64,000 bases of DNA from Bacillus sp. V5-8f (lineage in GTDB: Bacteria; Bacillota; Bacilli; Bacillales; DSM-1321), in assembly GCF_002863565.1 (NCBI RefSeq), contig NZ_PGUW01000017.1, forward strand, positions 62,001 through 126,000, read 5' to 3'. Under the pieces are notes generated by a model. The model ran no database searches, had not been told where the DNA came from, and saw nothing but the letters and a program-made list of their open reading frames with translations. A program made the translations under genes and the position numbers. This document shows, piece after piece, positions 34,040-43,569 of the stretch; position 1 is the stretch's first letter, and every line of letters starts with the position of its first letter.

Positions 34040-34555
34040 TCATCTTGATTTTCTAAAAAACCAGTCGCTAAAGCCGTCCAAGTTTACGTCAAAAGCAGGT
34101 ACTCCTGAGATCTTGCTTTTACTAGGTCCTTTCATTTCGGGCCAGCAAATGACGGCTTGAATATTTTCGAGCTCTTCCAGCAAGACAAGGTCGCTTTCAT
34201 GCCTTATTACTACTGCCTTAGGAAATGTTTTTCGTTTATAACCTTCAATAAGGATTATGTCCGGATTGAAGGTTGCAAGAATATCAATATTCTTGCTTAG
34301 TAAGTCACATCCAGCTGGCAGGCTTGCAGTAAGCTGGATGGTTCCAGCGCCTTCCACTAAGGCTGCCTGTGCGCCACTTGTAAAAAGCCTTGTTGAGTCT
34401 TTGTCGGGCAAGTCGGGCGCGCCGCCATGTCCATGGTGTTTGATTACGGATACAGTAAGCCCAGCCTGATTTAACTGATGGGTTAGCTTGGAAATAATCG
34501 TTGTTTTGCCACTATTTTGATAACCTACAATTTGAAATATATAGGGTTTTACCAT
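34040..34555 (-). CDS. mobB: Molybdopterin-guanine dinucleotide biosynthesis adapter MobB
   Basis: A 171-residue P-loop GTPase that assists guanylylation of molybdopterin. Walker A is QIVGYQNSGKTTIISKL at residues 7-23, followed by VSVIKHHGHGG and DKDSTRLFTSGA, then DIILIEGYKRKTFPK, all MobB signatures. ATG 34555 lies inside the end of moeA (7-nt overlap), and an in-frame TTG at 34561 is the alternative. It forms a moeA-mobB unit that would provide cofactor for the oxidoreductase at 7569. Confidence 0.92.
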   Translation of the reverse strand: MVKPYIFQIVGYQNSGKTTIISKLTHQLNQAGLTVSVIKHHGHGGAPDLPDKDSTRLFTSGAQAALVEGAGTIQLTASLPAGCDLLSKNIDILATFNPDIILIEGYKRKTFPKAVVIRHESDLVLLEELENIQAVICWPEMKGPSKSKISGVPAFDVNLDGFSDWFFRKSR

Positions 34556-35814
34556 GGCCAAGCGCTGCCTTCCTGATCATCGAGGAGAAGGGCGAAGACG
34601 GTGTCTCCTTCCGTAAACCCGCGTGACCCGCCAGGTAGGATGGTGAGTGTATTGGATCCCGCCAGGCTTGTAATGATATTTGATTTGTCCATGCCGCTAG
34701 GGACAACCGTCAATTGTCCGTCCATATAGCTAAGCTTTGTTCGGACAAATCGCATAAACGGATTTGGCTTTTTAAAATCGGCACCTAATTTAGCCTGTAC
34801 TTTTTGAAGGTGCGGTTTATTGGAAAACAACATTGTTCTAACAATAGGCCTAACAAAGAGCTCAAAGCCTACATAGCATGCAGAAGGATTGCCGGATAGC
34901 CCGAATAAAATCTTGTTTTCCAAAGATGCGATAGTCGTAACACTACCCGGCCGCATTCCTACTTTATTAAAAAGGACTTCGGCACCGAGCTTATCATAGA
35001 TATCAGGCAAAAGGTCATAATCACCAACCGAAACTCCTCCTGTTGTGATAAGGAGATCCACTTTCTCTAATTCTGTACGGATTGCTTCAAAACTAACTTC
35101 CAGATTGTCGGCTAGTTGTCCAAAATAGAGAACATCCGCACCTGCGCGCTTAATTTGTGAAGAAATCATATGAGAATTGCTGTTTCTGATCTTCCCTGGC
35201 TGGATCGGTTCAGAAACATCCAGTAGTTCCGATCCGGTAGCAAAAAGACCGATTACCGGCTTTTTTGCTACCGGCACCTTATCGTACCCGAACGTTGCAA
35301 GTACCGCTTTTATTCCAGGGTTTATGATTGTCCCTTTTTCGACAAGAACATCCCCTTTTTTGGCATCTTCACCCTTAAAGGAAACATTTTCCCCTTTTTT
35401 GAGAGAACGTTTGAAGCGTATGTAGTTTTTGCCTTCTTTTTTAAATTCTTCAGACAATTCGAGCATAAGAACCGCATCACATTCAATTGGCATCTGTGTC
35501 CCTGTCATGATTCGGACAGCTTGATTCTCCTGTACCGGAATTTGTGGTACCATTCCGGCACCAAGCTCCTCCACGACTTCAAATTCAAGTGGATTTTCTC
35601 TCGAAGCCGAGGCTGTATCTGAGGACCTTAAAGCAAAACCATCATAAGGTGCCCGATTAAAATGGGGGACATCATGCGTGGCTACTATATCTTGAGCGAG
35701 AAAGCGCCCGTCACACTCCGAAATGGATACCCATTCCACTGAACCCTCCAGTTTCTTGCTCATCACTTTCTCAACTGCTTCAGACACACTGATGGGTGTC
35801 CTGCGCTCTACCAT
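34549..35814 (-). CDS. moeA: Molybdopterin molybdotransferase MoeA
   Basis: Inserts molybdate into adenylylated molybdopterin. 421 residues in the usual four-domain order: N-terminal RTPISVSEAVEKVM, FNRAPYDGFALRSSD near 55, MTGTQMPIECDAVLMLE near 100, the MoCF-binding domain with LITTGGVSVGDYDLLPDIY near 250 and GLSGNPSACYVGFELFVRP near 300, and a C-terminal beta domain. ATG 35814 (MVERRTP) lies after GGAGTG; the GTG at 35823 overlaps this site. Overlaps mobB. Confidence 0.94.
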   Translation of the reverse strand: MVERRTPISVSEAVEKVMSKKLEGSVEWVSISECDGRFLAQDIVATHDVPHFNRAPYDGFALRSSDTASASRENPLEFEVVEELGAGMVPQIPVQENQAVRIMTGTQMPIECDAVLMLELSEEFKKEGKNYIRFKRSLKKGENVSFKGEDAKKGDVLVEKGTIINPGIKAVLATFGYDKVPVAKKPVIGLFATGSELLDVSEPIQPGKIRNSNSHMISSQIKRAGADVLYFGQLADNLEVSFEAIRTELEKVDLLITTGGVSVGDYDLLPDIYDKLGAEVLFNKVGMRPGSVTTIASLENKILFGLSGNPSACYVGFELFVRPIVRTMLFSNKPHLQKVQAKLGADFKKPNPFMRFVRTKLSYMDGQLTVVPSGMDKSNIITSLAGSNTLTILPGGSRGFTEGDTVFALLLDDQEGSAWPW

Positions 35815-36134
35815 GCTGTTCACTCCAGTCTTTTATATAACATGGGCTTTATAATAAGTAGCCCTTTTTGATTCTAAGTATCAATATTTACAATACAGTA
35901 AAAATCCCTAATTAAACTATATCAAAATCATACGAAGGATGGTAATGATGCATATTGCAAATGAAATTTGTTGAAAGGAATGCTGATATATGTTGAAATT
36001 ACCCCTATTTTTTGGATTTCGTTAATATACCATGGATATGGCTGAAGATCATTCACACTTACACAGACATCCTTGCAAAACAAAAAACAGACAGTGAAAA
36101 CCGTCTGGATTTAATTTATATCTTTAGTTTTTAT
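35815..36134. other. Intergenic region between moeA and yfkK
   Basis: No gene found. GGGCT / AGCCC with TTTTT (about 35845-35870) is a small hairpin that points to the right although no gene comes from the left. CAGAC / GTCTG (36087-36107) is a weak hairpin that may end the leftward yfkK gene. The rest is AT-rich and would hold the moeA promoter. Confidence 0.4.
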
Positions 36135-36359
36135 TTATTGATTTCTTAACTTCCCAAGTTCTTCGGCTATTGCCTGCATCTCACTAGGACTGAAATTGTT
36201 TTTCTTCATCACCATTTCATAAATTTCAACAAGCTCTTCGTACATTTCCGCGTTGAAGTGAGTAGATTTAATGGCACCAATATTCATTACCTTCAGTTTC
36301 TCTTTAATCGCTTCAATTATGTATTCCACATTTTCTGCTGTATTTTTTGTTAAATCCAT
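36135..36359 (-). CDS. yfkK: DUF1128 protein YfkK
   Basis: A 74-residue soluble helical protein: [20 protein letters not shown] at the N-terminus, and the family-defining [20 protein letters not shown] with [14 protein letters not shown] at the end. It matches B. subtilis YfkK. Function unknown. ATG 36359 fits AAGGGTGG eight bases upstream; a GTG at 36371 lies inside that site. Confidence 0.85.
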   Translation of the reverse strand: MDLTKNTAENVEYIIEAIKEKLKVMNIGAIKSTHFNAEMYEELVEIYEMVMKKNNFSPSEMQAIAEELGKLRNQ

Positions 36360-36606
36360 AAAAAAATCCACCCTTCAAGAATTTTATTTTCATCTTTTCA
36401 CGATTGGAGCGATAAGTCAACTACTAGATGAAATTGGACCTTTAAAAGGAACTGCCGAAAAATAACCAACAATAAGATTGTCGGTTTCCGCAGATAATAA
36501 ATGCGAAGAAGCCTATACAAGCGCATAGATTCTTCCAATAAAAATTAAATCAACAATTACTTCCATACTCCCTTACTGAAAAATCACATCAAGAGGAGGT
36601 AGCAAA

Positions 36607-36978
36607 ATGGACGTCTATCAGAATAAAACAAGAAGCAGATTTATGCAAGCTATGTTATATGGTGCAATTGCTGGGGCAGCAATCAGCCTATTCGACAGAC
36701 AGACACGCTATTCGGTCATGAATAACAGCAGAAGATATCTAAATGATATGAGAACGATGGCTTCACACCCAAATAGCACCATGAATCAAGTGAAAGAAGC
36801 CACAAGCAAGCTTCGAACAACGATGGAAAATATTGCAGAAGATGTTGCATTCATCTCTGCCCGAATGGATGAGATAAAAGAAATTCCGCCCCAATTGGCC
36901 GAAATGGTTAGGGAAACAAAGGATGCATTCGTTTCCGAGGATGGTCTACATCACGTAAACCAAACCTTAAAACATTAG
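36607..36978 (+). CDS. YtxH-like small membrane protein
   Basis: A 123-residue protein. A short hydrophobic segment near 15-28 (AMLYGAIAGAAISLFD) follows a basic start, as in YtxH-domain stress proteins. The rest is a long charged helix (NQVKEATSKLRTTMENIAED, MDEIKEIPPQLAEMVRETKD). AGAGGAGGTAGCAAA precedes ATG 36607. 42 bp before the second YihY/BrkB gene and probably co-transcribed. Function unknown. Confidence 0.75.
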   Translation: MDVYQNKTRSRFMQAMLYGAIAGAAISLFDRQTRYSVMNNSRRYLNDMRTMASHPNSTMNQVKEATSKLRTTMENIAEDVAFISARMDEIKEIPPQLAEMVRETKDAFVSEDGLHHVNQTLKH

Positions 36979-37020
36979 CTCAGGACAAACCTAGGTTAAG
37001 GATCTTCAAGAGGTGGGAGT

Positions 37021-37857
37021 ATGATGGAAAGACAGGAAAGGGCAAAACGGCCATTCATGATCAGTCTAATTAAACGCATGTCCGGGGATGAAGCTACAGG
37101 TCTCGCAGCACAACTAGCCTATTTTTTCCTGCTTTCACTGTTCCCTCTCTTGATTTTTTTAGTTGCAATCCTGCCATACTTATCTTTATCCTACCAGGAT
37201 ATTCTGAATCTTGTACGAGGTTATGCACCACAGGAGTCCATGCAGGTTATCGAGAGAAACCTCAATGAAGTATTAAAAGGTAATGGAAAGGCTCTCACTT
37301 TTGGTATTTTTGCCACATTGTGGTCTGGCTCAAATGGAATTAATACAATGGTACGGGCCTTTAATAAGGCCTACGATGTCGTAGAAGACCGGCATTTCTT
37401 AGTTGCACGGGCGATGTCCATTGTTCTGACTATTGCCATGATTTTTGTTTTTGTTGTTGCCTTACTTCTTCCCGTGTTTGGAAGACAGATCGGGCTATTT
37501 TTAACTTCCAGCTTCGGGCTGTCTGACGAATTTTTGCATATATGGAATGCAATGAGATGGGTAGTGAGCTCCCTTGTATTATTTTTCGTCCTGACGATGT
37601 TATATTGGATTGCACCCAATAAAAAGATTAGCTGCCTGAGCGTGTTGCCAGGCTCTCTTGTTGCTACGATTGGCTGGATCCTGGTTTCACTTGGATTTTC
37701 GTTCTATGTAGAAAGGTTCGGCAATTATACCTCAACATATGGAAGTCTTGGCGGAATCATCGTGCTCATGATCTGGTTTTATTTATCCGGATTCATTATT
37801 ATTATTGGAGGGGAGGTCAATGCAATCAAAAGTGACCGAAAACAACCCTACTGCTGA
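37021..37857 (+). CDS. YihY/BrkB-family membrane protein (copy 2, YfkH-like)
   Basis: A 278-residue membrane protein with the same family blocks as the gene at 19603: EATGLAAQLAYFFLLSLFPLL near residue 20, ATLWSGSNGINTMVRAFN near 97, YWIAPN near 197 and FGNYTSTYGSLGGIIVLMIW near 233, six helices. Context next to yfkK, yfkM and chaA fits B. subtilis yfkH. Role not established. ATG 37021 or 37024 (AGAGGTGGG upstream). Confidence 0.87.
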   Translation: MMERQERAKRPFMISLIKRMSGDEATGLAAQLAYFFLLSLFPLLIFLVAILPYLSLSYQDILNLVRGYAPQESMQVIERNLNEVLKGNGKALTFGIFATLWSGSNGINTMVRAFNKAYDVVEDRHFLVARAMSIVLTIAMIFVFVVALLLPVFGRQIGLFLTSSFGLSDEFLHIWNAMRWVVSSLVLFFVLTMLYWIAPNKKISCLSVLPGSLVATIGWILVSLGFSFYVERFGNYTSTYGSLGGIIVLMIWFYLSGFIIIIGGEVNAIKSDRKQPYC

Positions 37858-37932
37858 ACGCATATATCCTCGATAAAATCAGCAGGTCTATCTGTGAGAT
37901 AAACATTAACATTTACTGAAGTAAAAATAAAA

Positions 37933-37967
37933 GAGCCGGCTTGCGGGTTCAAACCCGGAGCCAGCTA
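37933..37967. terminator. Terminator downstream of the metal ATPase
   Basis: GAGCCGGCTTGCGGGT pairs with ACCCGGAGCCAGCT with small bulges. Read on the minus strand it is followed by CTTTTATTTTT. Confidence 0.7.
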
Positions 37968-37974
37968 ATTGTGA

Positions 37975-39897
37975 TTAATTTTTTAATAAACGTAAGCTGT
38001 TAAGGATAACCAGTATGGTGCTGCCTTCATGACCGATCACGCCGTATGGTAGATCCAAAAATTGAAAGAAATTTGAAGCGATTAACAACATGATGACACT
38101 GATCGAAAAAATTACATTTTGTTTAATGATTTTATTCATTCTCTTTGAAAGCTTTACGGCCTCAGCAATCCGAGGCAGGTCATTCTTCATAAGGACAACG
38201 TCTGCGGTTTCTAGCGCGACATCAGTGCCTTCCCCCATGGCGATGCCAACAGATGCTGTAGCAAGGGCAGGAGCATCATTAATTCCATCTCCAACCATCG
38301 CAACGGTGCCAAACCGATTTTTTAATTTTTTGACTTCCTGCACTTTCGTTTCAGGAAGACAGTCTGATACATATTCATCCAAATGGCTTTCGGCGGCAAT
38401 TGCTTTCGCTGTTTTCTCACCGTCGCCTGTCAGCATGACGGTGTAGATTCCTTCATGCCTTAAATCTTCAATGGCTGAAATGGTTTCATCACGCACTTGA
38501 TCCTTTAGGGTAAGGATTCCGGCAATCCCTTTATCGTCACGGGCGAATACGATTGTCTTTCCTTCAGCGCTCAATGAAGCAGCAATGCCACCCTGGAATT
38601 GTTGTGCCTCTTCAATGCCGACAAAGTCAGCCTTGCCGACTTTCCATTGAACAGTCCCAAACTGAGCTTGCACGCCATAGCCTGATATATCCTCCATCGC
38701 TTCTGGCTTTATCAATTCTTTATTGATATTTGCTATAGCATAACGAACGATTGCATTGGCAAGCGGATGGTTCGAATAGTTTTCAATTGATGCAACGTGG
38801 TAGAGGAATTCCTCAGTTGTTAAATCTTCTCTTAAAATAACATCAGTTACTTCCGGCTTTCCTCTTGTTAATGTACCTGTTTTGTCAAGGGCAATGGCCT
38901 TCAAATTTCCCAAATTCTCCATGTGAACTCCGCCTTTAAATAAAATTCCATGGCGAGCCCCATTGGAAATGGCCGATAATGTTGCTGGCATAATGGAAGC
39001 GACAAGGGCACAGGGTGATGCCACTACAAGTAAAATCATCGCACGGTAGAAAGTCTCTGTCCAACTCCAGCTGAAGATAAAATGGGGCAGGAACATCATT
39101 AAAACAACAATGAGGAGCACAACTTTTACATAAGTACCTTCAAATTTCTCAATAAACAGCTGAGAAGGTGATTTTTCGCTTTGGGCTGATTGTACAAGCG
39201 TAATGATTTTTTGGAAAAGGGTTTCACTGCTTGGTTTTGTAATTTCTATCGTAACGGTACCGCGCAGGTTAACGGTTCCTGCAAACACCTCATTGCCCGG
39301 TACCTTACTGACCGGCATAGACTCCCCTGTTATCGCAGCTTCATCAATGTTTGTTTGTCCTTCAGTGATGACTCCATCAGAAGGAACGCGTTCACCGGGT
39401 TTTACCAAAATGAAATCACCGACAGCAAGCTTTGAAACGGGGACCTTTTCCTCCATGCCGTTAGGATTGAGTCTTAAGGCTTCCTCAGGCTGCAGATCCA
39501 TCAATGCGGAAATTTCTTTATGGCTTTTATTCATTGTGTATGTTTCCAAAGCACCACTTACCGCGAAAATAAATATTAAAATAGCACCTTCTGTCCAATA
39601 GCCAATGATTGCGGAGCCGATAGCGGCCAGCACCATCAGCATCTCTACATTCAATTCCTTATTTTCTATTGTTTCTTCAATGCCTTCTTTGGCTTTTGCG
39701 TAACCCCCAATTACAAAGGCGAGCAGGTAAGAAACGATAGAAGCGGTTTCCATGTTGTTTTTTGATAAAATCCAACCGGTCAAAATCAATACACCACTTA
39801 ATAATGCTGCAATAAGTTCCAGATGAGGCATGATTTTTTCAAAGGAAAGGAAGTTTACGTCTTTCCCGCGGGCCATTGTTTTTGTTTCTGAAGTCAT
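37975..39897 (-). CDS. Heavy-metal P1B-type ATPase (ZosA-like)
   Basis: A 640-residue metal pump with no N-terminal heavy-metal domain. Motifs in order: TGES actuator (ITGESMPVSK near 190), membrane metal site SPC (LLVVASPCALVAS near 295; copper and cadmium pumps carry CPC), phosphorylation DKTGTLTRG near 338, the HP motif in NHPLANAIV near 385, and GDGINDAPAL near 543. The SPC site and missing metal-binding domain match B. subtilis ZosA (YkvW), a zinc/peroxide-stress ATPase; ion and direction are inferred. AGGAGGAACGTAT precedes ATG 39897. Confidence 0.87.
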   Translation of the reverse strand: MTSETKTMARGKDVNFLSFEKIMPHLELIAALLSGVLILTGWILSKNNMETASIVSYLLAFVIGGYAKAKEGIEETIENKELNVEMLMVLAAIGSAIIGYWTEGAILIFIFAVSGALETYTMNKSHKEISALMDLQPEEALRLNPNGMEEKVPVSKLAVGDFILVKPGERVPSDGVITEGQTNIDEAAITGESMPVSKVPGNEVFAGTVNLRGTVTIEITKPSSETLFQKIITLVQSAQSEKSPSQLFIEKFEGTYVKVVLLIVVLMMFLPHFIFSWSWTETFYRAMILLVVASPCALVASIMPATLSAISNGARHGILFKGGVHMENLGNLKAIALDKTGTLTRGKPEVTDVILREDLTTEEFLYHVASIENYSNHPLANAIVRYAIANINKELIKPEAMEDISGYGVQAQFGTVQWKVGKADFVGIEEAQQFQGGIAASLSAEGKTIVFARDDKGIAGILTLKDQVRDETISAIEDLRHEGIYTVMLTGDGEKTAKAIAAESHLDEYVSDCLPETKVQEVKKLKNRFGTVAMVGDGINDAPALATASVGIAMGEGTDVALETADVVLMKNDLPRIAEAVKLSKRMNKIIKQNVIFSISVIMLLIASNFFQFLDLPYGVIGHEGSTILVILNSLRLLKN

Positions 39898-40013
39898 ATA
39901 CGTTCCTCCTGTAGATATTTTCTAGCAAATTGGATGCAAAGGGTTATGAAACAATCAATCTTCTATTTAAATGAGAAAGATATTCAACATCATTACCCCT
40001 AAAAATAACGAAA

Positions 40014-40037
40014 GCTGTCATCGAAGCCGATGACAGC
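40014..40037. terminator. Terminator of the MFS relic
   Basis: GCTGTCATC / GATGACAGC perfect stem, 6-nt loop; leftwards it is followed by TTTCGTTATTTTT. Confidence 0.8.
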
Positions 40038-40139
40038 GTATACCCATAAGAATAGAAATTAATAAAATTATTTTATGTTTATCCTACCATACATTCTATC
40101 CTAAAAAAAGAAATTTGCTTATTCTTTCCATTCTAAATA

Positions 40140-40805
40140 TTAAATATTCTTATGGGGTGCCCATTCCTGTGTATCCGGCAAATGGGCTGCACGTTCCTTT
40201 ACAGAGCTAGAGCTAGGAAGATGAGCAAAAGCATGAAACTGATGACGAAAAAAAAGCTGTCTCCTTTTAAAAATTCGATGACCAATCTGCCCGATAAAAG
40301 GGCCGCAAATGCTTCCGACACTGAAGAAGATACCACATAATAAATTTCCAGTCGGCAAAAGGTTTCTTGGAACAAGGTCAGCCATATAGCTGATTCCAAG
40401 AGAAAAGGTGGAACCCACCATTACACCGGTGAGGAGGAAACATAATAGCAAGCTAATCGGTGACTTGTACAGGAATCCGGAAGAAAACAAGATAAGAAAT
40501 CCAAAAAAAAGGATAAACAACAATACTTTTCTTCGTCCTATTTTATCGCTCATTACGCCAAACGGGATTTGCGACATCAAGCTCCCTGCCGAAAAAGAAG
40601 TAATAATGATCGAAACCATGCTTATATCAATCCCAGAACGAAGAGCATGTACAGGAAAATTCCCATTAAGAGACGCTTTAAGGAATCCATAGCCAAAAGG
40701 AGGAAGGAAGGCCACCCAAGCATATTTACTAACTTTCAAAAAGCGCTTCAACGTTCCGGTGAAGGATGTTGTTTCAATATTACGTTGAGATGACTTCTAT
40801 AAAAT
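40140..40805 (-). pseudogene. MFS transporter remnant (yfkF-like), C-terminal half only
   Basis: From about 40805 an open frame without ribosome binding site reads KSSQRNIETTSFTGTLKRFL, then YAWVAFLPPFGYGFLKASLNG, GVMSDKIGRRKVLLF and GISYMADLVPRNLLPTGNL. This corresponds to helices 7 onward of a 12-helix MFS protein. The first six helices are absent and a TAG stands just before the fragment. After GPFIG the true helix sequence (RLVIEFLKGDSFFFVISF, then ALAL) continues in the +1 frame (about 40300-40210). A second indel would restore the original frame at VKERAAHL. A likely relic of B. subtilis yfkF, which also lies beside chaA. Confidence 0.75.
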
Positions 40806-41020
40806 CTGCTCTCTTGATGTTACTTGGTAACGGGATGATTAATCAAGGGTAATTAGGGTATATGTTTTCTAGAAAATACATACGGATGGGTTTCATGTTT
40901 CGCGGAAGGAAAATAATGTAATGTAAAATTAGCTGGAATATATCCAATCATAAAATGAATAGCACGTTAGGGACTATATTTCATAAAAATCTAAATTTAT
41001 TAACTGGTGAGGTTGTACTG

Positions 41021-42082
41021 ATGAACAGAATATTTTTGATTCTAGTTTTAGTGGGTGTCCCACTTTCCGTAATCGGATCTCTACTGCATTGGTCTAGTAT
41101 TCTAATGTTTGTTGTTTACTGCTTAACGATTATTGCCTTGGCCGGATTTATGGGAAGAGCGACAGAAAGCCTGGCAGTAACCATGGGGCCACGGATTGGA
41201 GGGCTTCTCAATGCAACATTCGGTAATGCGGTGGAACTAATCATTTCTATCTTTTCTTTAAAAGCTGGGTTAGTTGGTGTAGTGCTTGCATCCCTTACCG
41301 GTTCAGTGTTAGGGAATCTGCTTTTAGTGGCAGGCTTATCTTTTTTTGTGGGAGGCTTAAAATACAAACGGCAGAAATTCAATGTGTACGATGCAAGGCA
41401 TAATGCAGGACTATTGATTTTTGCTGTAATTGTAGCTTTTGTTATTCCCGAGGTTTTCTCCCAGGGGATGCCGGAAGGGAAAACAATGGCGTTAAGCATT
41501 GGCACCTCTGTAATCTTGATCACATTGTATCTTGCGGCACTCTTCTTTAAACTTGTTACCCATCGGGGGGTATATCAGTCGAAGGAAAAGGGCGGAGCAG
41601 AGGCGAGTCATGAGGAAGAACCTGAATGGGGAAAAGGAAAAGCGATGGCGATTCTTGCTGTAGCCACCATTGCTGTTGCCTATGTTTCAGAGCATCTTGT
41701 CCATACTTTCCATGAAGTAGGGGAAGCTTTTGGATGGACTGAGTTATTTATCGGTGTCATTATTGTTGCAATAGTTGGAAACGCCGCGGAACACGCTTCG
41801 GCTGTCATCATGGCATATAAAGATAAAATGGATATTGCTGTTGAGATTGCTGTTGGTTCTACGCTTCAAGTTGCTATGTTTGTTGCACCAGTGCTTGTTT
41901 TACTTTCATTATTTTTCCCAACATCCATGCCGCTGGTATTCACATGGCCTGAATTGATCACGATGGTAACGGCTGTGTTTTTAATCGTGATCATCTCGAA
42001 TGACGGAGAAACAAACTGGTTTGAGGGGCTTACCTTGTTAGCGGCTTATGTGATTATGGGGATAGGATTTTATTTGTTATAA
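41021..42082 (+). CDS. chaA: Ca2+/H+ antiporter ChaA (YfkE)
   Basis: A 353-residue CaCA-family exchanger. The two internal repeats each contain the acidic alpha motif: LLNATFGNAVELIISIFSLK near residue 61 and FIGVIIVAIVGNAAEHASAV near 240. They are separated by an acidic loop (EASHEEEPEWGKGK). This closely matches B. subtilis YfkE/ChaA, whose structure is known. ATG 41021 (MNRIFLI) fits the B. subtilis start; upstream in-frame codons from 40955 give a non-homologous extension. The ribosome binding site GGTGAGG is 8-9 nt away. Confidence 0.93.
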   Translation: MNRIFLILVLVGVPLSVIGSLLHWSSILMFVVYCLTIIALAGFMGRATESLAVTMGPRIGGLLNATFGNAVELIISIFSLKAGLVGVVLASLTGSVLGNLLLVAGLSFFVGGLKYKRQKFNVYDARHNAGLLIFAVIVAFVIPEVFSQGMPEGKTMALSIGTSVILITLYLAALFFKLVTHRGVYQSKEKGGAEASHEEEPEWGKGKAMAILAVATIAVAYVSEHLVHTFHEVGEAFGWTELFIGVIIVAIVGNAAEHASAVIMAYKDKMDIAVEIAVGSTLQVAMFVAPVLVLLSLFFPTSMPLVFTWPELITMVTAVFLIVIISNDGETNWFEGLTLLAAYVIMGIGFYLL

Positions 42083-42102
42083 GATATTTGCATAAACTAT
42101 AA

Positions 42103-42140
42103 AAAATGACTCTGCATACCTTGATTTGCAGAGTCATTTT
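42103..42140 (+). terminator. Terminator of chaA
   Basis: AAAATGACTCTGCA / TGCAGAGTCATTTT, perfect 14-bp stem, 10-nt loop. Confidence 0.9.
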
Positions 42141-42580
42141 CATTGTTTTAAAAAAGGTAAGTACATATTGTTATCCAAAATTATTATCGTATGTTGCTTG
42201 CTTCAGCAATCAATAATTCTAGAAATTTCACCCGCCTTTACCGGTAGCATAGCTTGAAGAGAAAATATCCTTTTTGAGCTAATGATTGATAGGTGATTTA
42301 ATCGATAAACATACCTCCTTGAGATGGTTAGGTGTTAGGTATGAATGAATTCGCCTCCTTTTTTATAGGGTAGGTAAAGTATACAACAAAAATATAAAAT
42401 TGTAAATATTCAGAACATTACAAAAATGTTACAATCCGTAGAAATTCATTAAACACATTTAAATTATCAAAGGTTATCTCATCCAAAGTTTTATATTTGT
42501 TGCCAATAGCAGCGCATAAAAAAAGGGACGGCAGTGAAATCTAAACTTAAACAAGATTACCTTACAAGGAGTGCGACATC
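42141..42580. other. AT-rich intergenic region before yfkD
   Basis: No gene on either strand. On the minus strand two good ribosome binding sequences occur (AAAAAAGGAGGCG near 42356 and CAAGGAGGT near 42313) without a convincing reading frame behind them; one 15-codon minus frame starts MLPVKAGEISRII near 42249. A small dyad lies at ACATTACAAAAATGTTAC (about 42416-42433). It presumably also holds the yfkD promoter. Confidence 0.4.
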
Positions 42581-43399
42581 ATGAAACGCCTTTTATTACT
42601 GTTTATGATTCTGTTAGCGATTGCTTTTCAACCAGGCAACACTACTGCAAGCCAAAAGGCAGCTCCGGATGAATTGCCAGCCGTTTCAAAGGTCAATGTA
42701 CCCCCGTCCGTCCAAAATATTACAAAGGAAAATACCTACCCAAATCCTACCCAGGATTTACCGTTCTTACAACCTAGCAGGCTTGCCAAGCTGTTGATTG
42801 ATTCATCAGATACAAAGATTGAAAATCCTGAACTTATTCATATGCTGAATGAAACCAATATTGCTAAAGCACCATTTGCATTTGGCTATCGTGCTACCAT
42901 TTATTTGGGACATTGGGCATTGAATTACCAATCAGTTGAAACTTCGCCCAACTGGGAATATCAGAAAATCAATACGAACTATTTCGATAATCGAGGCGGC
43001 AAGGATACGTATAAAATCCATTATGTTCAAGAAGCCCAGAAAAAAGTACGTGGTGGGCTGACCGCAAAAATTCCAGCATCGGATGATGTTCAAAAGATGA
43101 TGCTCTTAAAAGCAACGGAAAAAACAAATCTGCCGCTAGCGTTTGAAACGATTGTAGGCGCAGGCACCAAAAAGGACCAACAGTATAATATCCCTTCGAA
43201 AAGACTCGGTTATTTACATGCCTATGCATCGGCTGTTAATGAGAAAGGGAAGGTTACGTATGGAGAAGTCTATTTGATTCTTAAAGGCAATAAACGTTCT
43301 ATTGCCTTAAAAAATGTCACCTCTCAAGGCATTGGTGCCTGGATACCGATTCAGGATTTAGTCTCTTTTAGTTTTACTTCGACTAATGTACAAAAGTAA
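42581..43399 (+). CDS. yfkD: YfkD-like secreted protein
   Basis: A 272-residue protein with a signal peptide (MKRLLLLFMILLAIAF, cleavage near TTA-S). The mature part has IYLGHWALNYQSVETSPNWE and GRGG-like NYFDNRGG blocks and DTYKIHYVQEAQKKVRGGLT, then RLGYLHAYASAVNEKGKVTY and a final domain near GIGAWIPIQD. It matches the YfkD family of Bacillus by position (next to chaA and yfkAB) and sequence; function unknown. AAGGAGTGCGACATC precedes the ATG. Confidence 0.85.
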   Translation: MKRLLLLFMILLAIAFQPGNTTASQKAAPDELPAVSKVNVPPSVQNITKENTYPNPTQDLPFLQPSRLAKLLIDSSDTKIENPELIHMLNETNIAKAPFAFGYRATIYLGHWALNYQSVETSPNWEYQKINTNYFDNRGGKDTYKIHYVQEAQKKVRGGLTAKIPASDDVQKMMLLKATEKTNLPLAFETIVGAGTKKDQQYNIPSKRLGYLHAYASAVNEKGKVTYGEVYLILKGNKRSIALKNVTSQGIGAWIPIQDLVSFSFTSTNVQK

Positions 43400-43410
43400 A
43401 TAAAATATTG

Positions 43411-43432
43411 CCCGGCCTTGAGCCGGGTTTTT
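43411..43432 (+). terminator. Terminator of yfkD
   Basis: CCCGGC / GCCGGG, 5-nt loop, TTTTT. Confidence 0.85.
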
Positions 43433-43569
43433 ACTTGCCTCATACTTTCCTGGCACTTCACAAGGTAGAAAAACAAAAAAAGCTGACTTTTGAGTAAAAA
43501 AACATTACCTACCGTACTCTCCATAGCTAATCAAACTAGATCATTCTATGAGCAGCCAGCTTCTAAGAA

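Noticed and set aside
37933-37967. GGTTCAAACCC resembling a tRNA T-loop
   Set aside because: The flanks do not form acceptor, D or anticodon arms; the segment folds as a terminator for the metal ATPase gene.
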